A stretch of DNA of 64,000 nucleotides, taken from Ectobius pallidus. Taxonomy: Eukaryota > Arthropoda > Insecta > Blattodea > Ectobiidae. Below, piece after piece: positions 22,931-34,811 of the stretch (position 1 is its first letter; each line of letters starts with the position of its first letter). Where the stretch lies: positions 1,054,001-1,118,000 of the forward strand of contig CAXKWD010000007.1 in assembly GCA_964059195.1 (NCBI GenBank). The letters are read 5' to 3'. The position numbers were made by a program, and so were the translations under genes. The notes under the pieces are model-generated. The model made no database searches and had not been told where the DNA came from. It saw only the letters and a list, made by a program, of their open reading frames with translations.

Positions 22931-24669
22931 GCGTCTGGAAGAGGCGTCGGTGGTCCATACCTGCTCCATTACTACTCATGTTAGATTGCACCTAACACGG
23001 GAGTGGTGGGGATTATAGTACATATCCACTACCATACTACTGTTGCATTGATTTTAAAATTTAACTTAATATTAACTTGTCATAAACATTAAATTAATGA
23101 AATAAATTGCAAATTTAGCTCTACCAAGTAGTACATACACTGTATAATTGTGCTTTTTTAAATCGAATTTATAACTGAAATTTGACGCTAAATTACACAT
23201 ATCGCCAAACTATGACCAAGGCCACAAAAAACCCAAAATATGAATTTATATGCAAAATAAAACCCGTCCGATTAGGATAACAGGCTTGAAATTCGCGTTA
23301 AATTTATGTTTTGGGCGAGAACGGAGGTCAGGATAAAATTATGATATGTCACAAATATCCGAACCCTATTCATGATCTTCGGTCAAAAAAGATCGCGTTT
23401 GGAAAGATGAACTAACCTCGGAGTTAGAGCACAGGATGCACACAACTAGGCCTATGAACAGTCCTGAAACAAACAACAGTAAGCACAAAGAACCAAAGAA
23501 AAACGAACGTAAAATCAAATAAGGAAATGTAAGTAACTGTAATTACAAATAAACAGAATAAAAACAAAAGATGGGATCGTGTAGGCCTCTTTATATTTTA
23601 CGAAAGAAGACCGCGCTTATCGTCGTCATCAAGCACGTTTTTAGAAATCGGAGGGGGTCCCAAGCTGATTAACCATAAATTACTGACATCTTCCCTTCCT
23701 AAGTGACAGAAAACATCAATTTTTTTACCTAATCCTTTAAAAGTCTAATATTTTGGGGGGTCCGGCCTCCGGGAACCCCATAAATGCGTACCGATCGCCA
23801 CAGTCAAGATGGGTCGAGTGAGAGCTTGTAAATGGAAGTTACAAAATGGTATTAGACAACTGGGCAGCGTGACGCTTGGTTTATGTTGACAGGTGCGAGA
23901 TCATGTATAGCCTTGCACATTTGGCATCAGGGACCTAAATATACCCAAATTCTAAGGCACCAAAATGGCTGTGGGTCTGTGTTAAAGTTGAATATAGGTT
24001 TCAAGAAAAGTGTTCACTTACCTTGCTTGCAATTAGCAAATGGAGAATAAAATATTGGAATAAAAAAAGACAGAATTGAAATTTTAAAAGTTACCATGCA
24101 CATACCCAGACACCGAAGACATTTTGAAGTTACGTACATAGGGACATCTGGTGTCCAGTCGTGAGAGACAAGATAGCCTACACGCTTCACTTACCTGTGT
24201 CTGGCTTGACTACACAACCTGTACTAGTGTTCCAGTGTTTTATACGCTCGCAGAGTCTCCAGGGGGTTCCTGTTACAATTTCCATGTGTCACTTAGTGCA
24301 CTCGTAAAACCATACGTCTTACAATTAAATGTAACACTAATGTATTTAGAAGAAGGTACTTTTAGTGTTACCCACTATAAGCAAGTCATGGGTGCTTTTA
24401 ATGTTCAACAGTGTCATTAAGTGACAGTTTTTATGCATCAAGGGTTTTATGTTGCAGTTAATGCTGCTGAGGGTGACAGGGTTCCAAACCCGGCAGTTTT
24501 TCGTTTGCTTCTTCTTTAGTTAAAGAGATACAATTATAACTGATTATTTATCTAAAATATCTATATGATCGCCAGGTTTGATGTCAGAGGAAGTTGTACG
24601 TAATAGTGTCAAACTAATCGGGAGTGCACGTAAACCAGTATTAATAATTCGTTATTTCAACCAAATGGT
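22931..24669. other. AT-rich stretch, nothing recognised
   Basis: No gene, tRNA or clear repeat boundary. Open frames at 24151-24420 do not resemble a protein family. Confidence 0.45.
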
Positions 24670-24845
24670 CATACTGTGATGAATGGAGCAACGGTGGAGT
24701 GGCATATGGCAGGGGAAACAAGAGCACCCCGAGAAAACCTGCCCCTACCCCATTTTGTCCACCAAAATTTCCACATGGACCCACCCTGGTCCCAGAGGTG
24801 GAAGGTGAGCAGTTTGACCACTCAGCCGTGGATTACATATTAGGT
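24670..24845 (-). repeat. tRNA-derived SINE, reversed, partial
   Basis: Read on the minus strand: GGCTGAGTGGTCAAACTGC resembles a Ser/Leu-type tRNA A box, then the body has TTTTCTCGGGG and TTTCCCCTGCC. The same TTTTCTCGGGG-TTTCCCC pair occurs in the large SINE at 62440-63032, so the two probably share a central domain. No target duplication was found. Confidence 0.5.
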
Positions 24846-24956
24846 TAACCTAACTTTCAATTTCAGTGACTCTGTATTCAAAGAGAAATATAATTCGATT
24901 ATTTTCGATAGTAATAATCGATTGCTTAGGTATCATATTCGATGTTGAGATCATTA

Positions 24957-25215
24957 GGGATGTAGCTCGCCAAACTTCTCCGACAGATAGCGTGGGTGTA
25001 CTAGCCGGTATGCGCTAGCTGTCCGTCACTTGTTTTTCCAGTTATCGTCTGCTGGCACCACGCTTTTAAATGGCGTTCCATCTTCCCAGTCCGAAAAATA
25101 TGTTCGTAATTTTATATTTTTAGAGGACACGAGGCTACTATACGTACTTCCTTTCCTACTGGGCCCTTCTGGAATGTTGAAGTGTCAAAAAGACGAAAGA
25201 AAAATTACAGCAGAT
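24957..25215 (-). repeat. Long inverted repeat, left arm (P-like element 5' region?)
   Basis: Matches the reverse complement of 34510-34781 over about 250 bp (roughly 75-80% by eye), for example GCCGGTATGCGCTAGC and CTTTTAAATGG. Similarity stops sharply near 24957 and 34781. Because the right arm is followed 30 bp later by a THAP-domain pseudo-exon, the arm may be the promoter/5' region of a P-like element; the left arm has no such exon beside it. Confidence 0.55.
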
Positions 25216-25913
25216 AGGCTCTAAATAACATTAAAAAGGAAGAATTAACTAACAAATATTGTGAGATATTTCCCATATAGACATTATTTTGTACTCGACT
25301 TGCAGTAATATGTTATCAATATATGAATAGTTATATGCAGTGTGGCGATTGGATATTCTTTAATTTTTAAATTAATATTAAATTTACCGTGAGCATCGAG
25401 AAGATGTTATGGGCCATTTAAATAGAGTAAATTACAAATGCAAATAAATTAAAATTACCTAGTAACGCAATGATAATTACAGTACATTGTGTTAGTTTTA
25501 TACCTTTGTTAAACTGTATCTTTAGTGCACCTTTATATTTAAATTTCACTTCCCTGTTCAATGTATTTAGTTTAGACTTATTTATTTTACTTTGCTGTAT
25601 AAATATGTGTATATTACTGTAGCCTTCTATTGCATCTGAGTTCAAAATATAAATTCTGTGATTTCTATATAGCCAAGTTAGATTCACGGCCTGGAATAAA
25701 AATTGTGACAATAGCGTTGCAAATTTAATAGGCTACATAACTTAACGTATGATAATTCTTAAATTCTGCCTTTATATTCTGCTATGTCATGCAATGAAAT
25801 ATTCTTAACAATATTTTGTCTCATAACTAGAAATGAAAATCATGTAACGATGGTCTAGCATACCGATAATAAAAGGAATAAGAAAGAATGAGGAATGAGA
25901 AGAAAAAGAAATA
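25216..25913. other. AT-rich spacer, nothing recognised
   Basis: No supported gene or repeat. Confidence 0.45.
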
Positions 25914-26152
25914 AATGGTGCAAAAATATGTTGCACAAACTTTCTCGCATATACGTGTTAAAGGCTAGCACAGAAAAAAGTAAATTATAGGAACAATTAA
26001 ATTTTATTTATTACATTTTCATAAAACTAGGAAGTAGGCCTATCTAGAACGGAAACAATCAGAGTCGATCTTTATGTTCAATGGTTTTACCGTGAAATAA
26101 TAATAATAATAATAATGAATGAATGAATGACAGTAAAACTGCATATTATTAG

Positions 26153-26195
<43 letters not shown>

Positions 26196-26690
26196 GCTAC
26201 TGCTACTACTACTACGGGAAAATTCAAATATAAGACGCACCTTGGGATGAATCGGCCCCACCCACTGATGCAGTTTCTTTTATACCACGATCTAGCGAAT
26301 TCTTCTCTCGTATTATGAAGAAACTCATGATTGGACGTTGGAGGTCTGACGTCATACCGCTAGACGAGAGGTGACAGGCTGACAAACATCGCGGGAGATA
26401 TAATATGCCACATTTTCGAAACCTACAAACAGTGTATCGTGCCGCCTCCGCTTCGCGCACTTAACTATGTGGTTAGTATTATGCATTATTTAGCTATATG
26501 TAGAGGTGGATACAAGGCACTTGCGACAATATACAAGGACAGTGTGTACAATGCACTTGCGACAATAAACAAGGACAGTTGGTCACTCTGCTTCGCTCAG
26601 AAACAAAATACATCACACAGTCCGTGCAAATGTGAATATCGAATGGGCGGAGCTTAAGGGGCGACTTATATTTGAATTTCGCCACAACTG

Positions 26691-26741
<51 letters not shown>

Positions 26742-27813
26742 AGGTTATATTGCACGCAACTGCATGTAGGTTATATCACGTGTTTAGTATGGTTGCGTGA
26801 ACCATTAGTCTATAGTAGGCTAACAACTCATTCGCGTCATCTGTTTCTATTGTTCAATGATGTCTTCTTATGTGGTATTCAGTTTAAAAACGATTATAAT
26901 ATCCAGTGACATAGCGGCGATGAGTTATGGAAAATAAGCAAGTCCTACAAACCCGGCGTTTGCCTTTGCGAACGAGGAAACCATGAAAAACCCAAGTCAA
27001 TTCGGGCGGCCACGAGGTTTGATTTGAACTCAGGACCTCTTCCCTGTTAGCCTATACCACCTCGCTGTAATTGGTTTTGGCGTGTTCATTACGACTGAGC
27101 TAAACTGACTGCATTTACAACAATAAGTACATTAGGCCTATAGTTTTCTTGTTACTAGGGGCAACGAAATGTTATTCACATATTTTAATTGACGTATGTT
27201 CTGAAATTCGCATTTAAGCCGTCATTATTTCGTTTTTATCTTGATATCTATTAAATGTATAAAGAAATGTGTTAAACAAAAAATGTTCATTTTAAATTTC
27301 TCTACAACTTTACTGTGGTAAGTTTTCATGTATCGCCTACTGTAATGGATATAATCTACAAAAAATTGAAAATGGATACGAGTAAAGTACCCCTTAAGTC
27401 ATTTTTGCAGAAATACGGATATAGCCATTTTATTAGTCATAGATAAGAGTTTCGAATTTTAAATTTTTATTAAAATCGTTAGAGCCATTTTTTCAAAAAT
27501 AAAATTTTAAAAAAAGTTTTCATGAAAAGTCTCCTTAAAATTTCAGTTACAAAACTAAATTTCTGGGCGGTTCGACAAAATTTGGAAAAAGTCCTTAATT
27601 CAAAAAATGAAGTAAATGCAATGAACCGTTTACCCGCTGTGCTTGTCCACAGACAGACGGACAGACGGACAGACAGACATACAGACAGACAGACAGACGG
27701 ACAGACGTCAATCCAAAAACACGTTTTTCGGTTTCTAGGCATCGTGTTAACTCGATTTCGATTTTTTGTCACGATCACAATACTTTCTCTATACTACGTA
27801 TATGCGAGAAAGT
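25914..27813 (+). repeat. RptA copy 1 (uninterrupted)
   Basis: A repeat of about 1.9 kb with facing end motifs, ACTTTCTCGCATATACGT near 25940 and ACGTATATGCGAGAAAGT near 27796. Landmarks in order are an AAT tract (26097), a CTA tract (26157-26216), a promoter-like block with CACATTTTCGAAACCTAC, a second CTA tract (26690-26741), the octamer GTCTATAG (26811), a tRNA-like block (26941-27118, minus strand) and a GACA/GACG microsatellite (27648-27706). It holds the empty GTCTATAG site that is occupied in copies 2 and 3. No protein-coding gene was recognised in it. Confidence 0.75.
26941..27118 (-). repeat. tRNA-like (SINE-type) block inside RptA
   Basis: On the minus strand: TTTAGCTCAGTCG (A-box-like) and GAGTTCAAATCAAACCTCG (B box). 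It is followed by the phrase TTTTTCATGGTTTCCTCGTT and AGGCAAACGCCGGG. It is present in all RptA copies at the same place, so it was part of RptA before amplification. Confidence 0.55.
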
Positions 27814-28995
27814 AAAATAAATGGTGCAAAAATATATTGCACAAACTTTCTCCCATAAACGTGTTAAAGGCTAGCACAGAGAAAAGTAAATTACAGAGAT
27901 AATTAAATTTTACTTATTATATTTTCATAAAAACTAACAAATATCTAGAACGGAAAGCATCAGGGTTGATCTTTATGTTCAAGGCTTTTACTGTGAAAAA
28001 AAATTAATAATAATAATAATAATCAATGGCAGTAAAACTGCATATTATTAGTACTAATACTACGGGAAAATTCAAATATAAGTCGCACCTTGGGATGAAT
28101 CGGTCCCACCCAACCCTCCCACACCGATGCAGTTTCTTTTATACCACGATCTAGCAAATTCTTCTGTCCTCGTATTATGAAGAAACTCGTGATCGGACGT
28201 TGGAGGTGTGACGTCATACCGCTAGACGAGAGGTGACAGGCTGACAAACCTCGCGGGAGATATAATATGCCACATTTTCGAAACCTACAAACAGTGTATC
28301 GTACATTATTCGAAAATGCAAGGGCGCTTCGCTACGGCTGCCGCCTCCACTTCGCGCACTTTAACTATGTGGTTAGTGTTATGCATTATTTAGCTATATG
28401 TAGAGGGGTTACAAGGCACTTGCGACAATATACAAGGACAGTTGGTCACTCTGCTTCGCTCAGATACAAAATACATCACACAGTCCGTGCAAATATGAAT
28501 ATCGAATGGGCGGAGCTTAAGGAGCGACTTATATTTGAATTTCGCCACTACGGCTACTACTTAGGTTATATTGCACGCTTTAGCTGCATGTAGGTCATAT
28601 AACGTGTTTAGTATGTTTGCGTGAACCATTAGTCTATAGCAGGGTCGATCGCGAGTGCTTTTTGAGTAGATCTCGAGAAGAAAAAAAATTTTAATAAGTA
28701 GGTAGGTAACTAATAAAATAACACTGCTTGCGGCAAAAGGTGGCTTTATCAAAGGAACGCGCGGCACTTGTCAAAGAAAAGCCGCGTTGTTTCTAGACTA
28801 GACAGTGGAGTCTAGTCTAGAAACAACGAGAGACAGTACAGTCTAGTTTCGGGCGGCGCGTTTGACGGGAACATTCGAGACTTTCGTTCACGCCGATATA
28901 AATGTTGCGCCTGCAGGAATTGGAGTCATTCTGAATTGTAGCTTGATGGCGATACTACGTCGATAAGTACAAAGTTTATTATTAAATAGTGGAAA

Positions 28996-30837
28996 ATGAG
29001 TGCAGTGAAGAAATCTAAAACGTATCATTTTAATAAGGATTGGGAGGAAGAATTTTTCTTTTGTATGGTGAAGGATAAGTGCATTTGTGTTATTTGTCGT
29101 GCGTCAGTTGCAATACCTAAGCGTGGTAACTTAGAGAGGCATCATAAAACGGTTCATAAAAACTATGAAAAGGATTTTCCGCCACAGAGTGAATTAAGAA
29201 AACTAAAGGTACGTGATTTGATATCTTGTTTGAAAAAAGAACAATCCATGTTCACAAGACCAGTCAAACAATCAAAAGCTGCTACGATCGCGTCATTTAA
29301 AATATCTCATATATTGGCGAAACACAAGAAACCATTCGAAGATGGATCGGTGGTGAAGGAAGCATTTATTGAAGCGGGTGAGACTTTATTTGGAGATTTT
29401 AAAAATAAAACAGAAATCATGTCTGCTATTAGAGAACTTCAGTTATCTCGTCCGACTGTCACAAGGCGTATTGAAGTCATGAGCCAGGACATCGCAGATA
29501 AACTAAAACATGATATCATGGAATGTACATACTTTTCTTTACAGTTCGACGAATCCACCGATATGACAGACACTGCCCAGCTGTGTATTTTTATTCGGAT
29601 GGTATTCAATGACATGTTGGCTAAGGAAGAATTTTTGACAATCATACCTCTGAAGGGGAAGACCCGTGGCGAAGATATATTTGACGTTTTCTTCAATTTT
29701 GTAAAAAACTACGAGCTACCAATATATAAATTAGTGTGCATTACAACCGATGGAGCACCAGCAATGACTGGAAACAAAAACGGTTTTGTGGCATTGTGTC
29801 GAGCTAATGAAGAATTCCCTTCATTTTTTTCATTCCATTGCATTATACATCAACAAGTTTTGTGTTCAAAAGTTTTAAACACGGAGGAAATTATGGGCAT
29901 TGCGACAAAAATTGTGAATTCCATCCGTGCACGTAGCTTGCAACGGCGGCTCTTTCAGTTGCAGTTGGAAGATAGGGAGTCAGCTGAACACACTGATTTA
30001 GTTCTTCACACGGACGTCAGGTGGTTGAGTCGCGGAAAATTCCTAGAAAGGTTTCAAGAATTATTGCCCGAAATAACAGCTTTTCTAGACGAAAGAGGTG
30101 ATGACACTCAGATTTTGAAAAACGAAAAATGGCTAAATGATTTGGCATTTTTGACTGACATCACAATGCACTTAAACACCGTTAACTTGGAGCTTCAAGG
30201 TAAAGGAAAAACTATTATTGAGATGATTAGCGCAGTAAACGCATTCAAAAGTAAATTGCAACTTATGATAGATCAACTGAAAAGAAAGGATCTGAAACAT
30301 TTTCCGTCTTTGAAAGCAAGGATTCCTCAGTTGAATTATGATACGTATGAGGCTGAATTATCAAATATTTTGGGACAATTCGAAATGCGTTTTCATGATT
30401 GCAGTAAATTGGAAAATATAGCATCATTTATGAGTTATCCTTTTTCAAGTAAAAACATTGAGGAATTAGCTACTGAAATAGCCAGTCAGTTTAATATGAA
30501 CTCATGTTCTGTTGAAAATGAGTTGGTGCAGATTATATCAGATATACATCTCAAAGCTACAGCATCTGATACAAATTTCTGGTGTTTTATATCTGAAGAT
30601 AAATATCCGAATGTAAGGCAAATCGCCCTTCAACTGACGGCATTTTTTGGGTCAACTTACTTGTGCGAGTCTGCATTTTCTGAAATGAAGATAATTAAGT
30701 CAAAATATCGCAATCGACTAACTGACGATCATATGTCATCATGCTTGCGATTAGCACTCAGTGGTTACGTACCATCTTATGAAAAGTATGCTGAGGACAT
30801 GCAGTGCCACGCTTCAACATCCAAAGCCACTCCTTAG
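28996..30837 (+). CDS. hAT transposase, intact, 613 residues
   Basis: Predicted transposase of the surrounding hAT element, of the type known in animals as GTF2IRD2/EPM2AIP1/SCAND3-like. A BED-type zinc finger lies near the N-terminus (CVIC at 31-34, with H50 and H54 in LERHHKTVH). The RNase-H-like core shows D185 (QFDESTD), D252 (TTDGAP), the FHCIIHQ motif at 280-286 and W343 (TDVRWLSRG). The C-terminal hAT dimerisation region lies at about 548-590, with the likely catalytic E558 in CESAFSEMK. No internal stop or frameshift occurs over 1.84 kb, in sharp contrast to most elements here. AATAAA lies about 45 bp after the stop. Intactness suggests recent mobility; domestication is less likely because the TIRs and target duplication are preserved. 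Confidence 0.92.
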   Translation: MSAVKKSKTYHFNKDWEEEFFFCMVKDKCICVICRASVAIPKRGNLERHHKTVHKNYEKDFPPQSELRKLKVRDLISCLKKEQSMFTRPVKQSKAATIASFKISHILAKHKKPFEDGSVVKEAFIEAGETLFGDFKNKTEIMSAIRELQLSRPTVTRRIEVMSQDIADKLKHDIMECTYFSLQFDESTDMTDTAQLCIFIRMVFNDMLAKEEFLTIIPLKGKTRGEDIFDVFFNFVKNYELPIYKLVCITTDGAPAMTGNKNGFVALCRANEEFPSFFSFHCIIHQQVLCSKVLNTEEIMGIATKIVNSIRARSLQRRLFQLQLEDRESAEHTDLVLHTDVRWLSRGKFLERFQELLPEITAFLDERGDDTQILKNEKWLNDLAFLTDITMHLNTVNLELQGKGKTIIEMISAVNAFKSKLQLMIDQLKRKDLKHFPSLKARIPQLNYDTYEAELSNILGQFEMRFHDCSKLENIASFMSYPFSSKNIEELATEIASQFNMNSCSVENELVQIISDIHLKATASDTNFWCFISEDKYPNVRQIALQLTAFFGSTYLCESAFSEMKIIKSKYRNRLTDDHMSSCLRLALSGYVPSYEKYAEDMQCHASTSKATP

Positions 30838-30879
30838 TTAAGTTTAACACCATATGTAACTCTTTTGTTTTGTAACAAC

Positions 30880-30887
30880 CAATAAAC
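30880..30887 (+). promoter_or_regulatory. Possible polyadenylation signal of the hAT transposase gene
   Basis: CAATAAAC about 45 bp after the transposase stop codon; position fits a 3' end signal, but only the hexamer supports it. Confidence 0.4.
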
Positions 30888-31022
30888 TCGCAATTTTGAA
30901 TAACTATGAGTTTTTTCATTGATATTGTAGAGAAGAACCTAACTAAACCTAACCCAAACCTTGACTAAAATAATGTACCTATACTGCGCAGAAAGCTAAT
31001 ATCTATATATGCTACGGTACGC

Positions 31023-32969
31023 CCCAAGGCTAGTATATGAAAGGTTGCCTCGTTCCCGTAAGAGCTGTGGGGAGAGTCCTACACTGCTGTGTGACGTCAC
31101 CCACAGCCCGCGCGAGAATTAAGCAGCTACATACAATGGTAATGATGGGAAGAAATAACACGAAAACACCATCGTTTTACCAACAATAGGCCCCTAATAC
31201 ATGTTTCCGAGGTGAAGATAGAATGCATACGACCCTGCATATAAAGAGGATTTAACACAAATTAAAATAAATATTTAATACAGGTACAAATAAGAATAGT
31301 ACAGCTTTACGAAGTTAAGAAAAAGTTTGACTGAGAAAAAAAAGTAGTCTAGCAGATATAGCTCAGATTATGCTTGAAAGGTTTTTAATTTTATGATTAC
31401 TTATTCCAGGTAAATTAGTCTAATTTATGGAAGGAGACTTGAAAAGAATAGACTTTTGCATATTTTGCGATATTCGTCTTGACTTAGAAAAATAAATTTC
31501 TCAATTAGATTGTATATTTTCTATATTTATTTATTTTACATGAAATTAAGTTAAATTAAACATCTATAAGATGAACCAATACACTTCTGATTGCAATGTA
31601 TTTGACACAATTTAATTACAGAGCGTGTAATCGTAGATACTAAACAATTATTAAAACCAAAGAAGAATAGAAGTTTTAAAAGTTAACAGCTTGGAATAAT
31701 GCTTTCCAGAGACAAAAAACTGGAAGATTTAGCCAAATAAAATGTGCGCACGGAATGACTATTATATTATAAACTGGAAGATGTATATTATTATATTATA
31801 AAACTGGAAGATGTAGCCAAATAAAATATGCGCACGGAATAACAATTAATATATTACAAACCAGTCTGTGTACTGTTTGTAGAACATTTTGAAATAAACA
31901 TTTACAAATGATTCAAAGTGATCACGTCATAAATGTTAACAGGTATATCTTTAAATGTATATCGACCGACAGCATTTAAATGGTCGAACAATCCAAAACT
32001 CAATACTGAGTAACTTAGTAATATTTTTCAAGTAAAAATGGATTTTAAGACGCGCTTATAATAAAATAATAATAAAAGCGTCATAAACTCACCTTCAGTA
32101 GGAAATTGGCTTCTAGGTTTCCATTTTTTTGCTGTTAACAACAGATCCATTGTTGAATATTCTTCCCCCCCCCCCCCCAGTGAGCGAGGCCCAGCTGGTT
32201 TATGGGTATATACTTGTAGTTATTCGGTTTCTGAAAGATGTTTTATTAGGGGAGTCCATAAATAAAATGTTCAAGGATTTTACTGGAAAAGAGCATTCCT
32301 TTCCTCTGCATGGGATGAAAGTATTTTAATACTCGAAGCACTATTATTTCACAATAAAACACACAATCACTCCCTATTTTTGTTGTTGATAAAGTGCCTC
32401 AATAAAAGATTTTCTGCCTGTCTGCTGGTGTCTATAAATAAAATGGACAGGCCCTTTAAGTTTCTATTGGAAATGTGAATGAATATAGATTTATTTACAG
32501 AAGGGTAAACTTGCCTCTGCGAGACAAAAAAAATCGTAGTATACTTCCCATTTTCTTAGTCATAACCAAACAGAGTTGTAAAAGTACCCCAATAAATTTA
32601 AATGCCAGAGAAATGTAGGGTTTCTGTGTGTTTTCTTTATTTTGTGATCCACAGTATGTTTTACAGAAACCAGCCGCTTAAATATTTTAATTTGTTTCAA
32701 ACGTCTCATTATATTTTGTTACAGCTTATTCATTTGAGGTCTGAGCACTCAGAAGTGGTCTCTCTATTAAGCCATAACCCCTGTAAGATCATATGTAGTA
32801 TATCTTTACAGATACATGTAGTATTGTAGTTAAAAATAAGTTTTATTCCCATCATTTCCATTGTGTGTAGCTGTTTAAATCCTGTGCAGGGCTACGGGCC
32901 ACGTCACATTCCTCGTGCTCAACACGCATGCGCGTCGAACGAGACAACCTTCCATATACTAGCCTTGGG
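31023..32969. mobile_element. Unclassified TIR element, 1.95 kb, nested in the hAT
   Basis: Starts CCCAAGGCTAGTATATG and ends with its complement. The first 33 bp of the two ends match with about two or three differences, and similarity returns further in (TGTGACGT; CAGCTACAYACAATGGWAAT; GATGGGAA), giving imperfect arms of about 130 bp (31023-31153 against 32839-32969). TACGC flanks both sides (31018-31022, 32970-32974), a candidate 5-bp target duplication. No transposase was recognised; the open frame at 32129-32329 resembles nothing I know. A poly(C) tract lies at 32165-32179. The superfamily is unknown. Confidence 0.65.
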
Positions 32970-34108
32970 TACGCCCTACCTAGGTAGGTAGGGTGTATCG
33001 TGTATGTACGACAACCCTGCATCACACACACTTGCAGTCTCTCAGAGTCGATCGTAAGTAGTCTAAAAATATTGAGGTAGATCGCCAGCAGTTCAAGTTT
33101 GAGCACCCCTGGTCTATAGTAACAGCTCATTCGCGTCATCTGTTTCTATTGTTTAGTGATGTCTTCTTATGTGGTATTCAGTTTAGATGATTATAATATC
33201 CAGTGACATAGCGGCGATGAGTTATGGAAAATAAGCAAGTCATACAAACCCAGCGTTTGCCTTTGCGAACGGAGAGACCATGAAAAACCCAAGTCAATTT
33301 GGGCAGCCACGAGGTTTGATTTGAACTCAGGACCTCTTCTCTGTTAGCCTACACCACCTCGCTGTAATTGGTTTTGGCGTGTTCATTACGACTGAGCTAA
33401 ACTGACTGCATTTACAACAATAAGTTCATTAGGCCTATAGTTTTCTTGTTGCTAGGGGCAACAAAATGTCATTCATATTTCAATTGACATGTATGTTCTG
33501 AAATTCGCATTTAAGCCGTCCTTATTTCGTTTTTATCTTGATATCTATTAAATGTATAAAGAAATGTGTTAAATAAAAAATGTTCATTTTAAATTTCTCT
33601 ACAACTTTACAGTGGTAGGTTTTCATGTATCGCCTACTGTAATGGATATAATCTACAAAAATTGAAAATGGATACGAGTAAAGTACCCCTTAAGTCATTT
33701 TTGCAGAAATACGGATATAGCCATTTTATTAGTCATAGATAAGAGTTTCCAATTTTCAATTTTTATTAAAATCGTTAGAGCCATTTTTTCAAAAATCAAA
33801 TTTTTTAAAAAAGTTTTCATGAAAAGTCCCCTTAAAATTTCAGTTATAAAACTAAATTTCTGGGCGGTTCGACAAAATTTCGAAAAAGTGCTTCATTCAA
33901 AAAATGAAGTAAATACAATGAACCGTCTACCCGCTGTGCTTGTCCACGGACAGACGGACAGACGGACAGACGGACAGATGTCATTCCAAAAATACTTTTT
34001 TCGGTTTCTAGGCTTAATGACACATGCTTTCCCGGTGTTATCTCGACTTCGATTTTTTGTCACGATCACAATACTTTCTCCATACTACGTATATGGGAGA
34101 AAGTAAAA

Positions 34109-34509
34109 GGTCTAATCGATTCTCAAGTTCTCATCTTTTTTAACTATTATGGACAGGAAAAGGTAAGTTTTCGTGTTTTAAACATATTTTAATATTTTGA
34201 TTTTGAATAGGGTTTTTAATATGACGAAATATGCATTTGATATAGAAAATAAATAATATTTAAAATGTCTGCGAATACACACCACATACATCAGTGTTTA
34301 TCACGTATATCAATTAGTATTTTACTATCTGAACCCTAGATGTACGTTCTTTTAGTTTTTGAATCATACCCAATTGCCAAATTAGCAGCACTTTATATAA
34401 ATATTCATATCTGCATATCATTTTGTACGTCGGGAACATAGTAATGTAGTTAATGGCGGGCATTTCTCACAGTATTTGTCAACTTATTCTTTCTTCTTTT
34501 CGACTTATA
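34109..34509. other. Spacer, nothing recognised
   Basis: AT-rich, no gene supported. Confidence 0.45.
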
Positions 34510-34781
34510 TAGCGTCTATCTTCTGCAATTTTTTGTAAGCATTTTCACGTAAATATATTCTGGAACTGTCCAGTATACAAAGAAATGCGCCTAGTAGCGC
34601 TTTACCCGCTACAAAAATAGAAAGGTTCGAACGTATTTTTAAGTCTGCTAAGATGAGACTCCATTTAAAAGCATGGTACCAGCAGACGACAACTGGAAAA
34701 ACAAATGACGAACGGCTAGCGCATACCGGCTAGAGCAGTGGAGACATCTGTTGGTTCTAGCTCGCTACATCTCTATTAGAA
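34510..34781 (+). repeat. Long inverted repeat, right arm (P-like 5' region?)
   Basis: Partner of 24957-25215 in the opposite orientation. It ends GCTCGCTACATCTCTATTAG just upstream of the THAP pseudo-exon. Confidence 0.55.
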
Positions 34782-34811
34782 AGTGCTTTAGAATGTGCAA
34801 ATAACTAAACC

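Larger units (their letters stand above)
28640..33111 (+). mobile_element. hAT transposon, 4.47 kb, with 8-bp target duplication
   Basis: The left end is CAGGGTCGATCGCGAGTGC and the right end, read inward, CAGGGGTGCTCAAACTTG. Both fit the hAT 5'-CAGNG pattern, though the TIRs match well only over the first bases. GTCTATAG flanks exactly on both sides (28632-28639 and 33112-33119). It carries the intact transposase gene at 28996-30837, and a nested TIR element fills most of its 3' half. Confidence 0.9.
27821..34108 (+). repeat. RptA copy 2, split by a hAT transposon
   Basis: Starts seven bases after copy 1 ends, in the same orientation, forming a head-to-tail pair. Its two halves (27821-28639 and 33112-34108) are separated by the 4.47 kb hAT element with an exact GTCTATAG duplication. 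The second half keeps the tRNA-like block (33245-33415) and GACG microsatellite (33948-33978). Confidence 0.75.

Noticed and set aside
26040..26318. Poly-Ser and poly-Thr open frames
   Set aside because: Products of the CTA/TAG trinucleotide tract in RptA.
27479..27815. Cys/Ser/Val-rich frame and its Arg/Thr/Asp-rich complement, repeated at 33819-34106
   Set aside because: Driven by the GACAGACG microsatellite and the RptA repeat; no codon bias or known motif.
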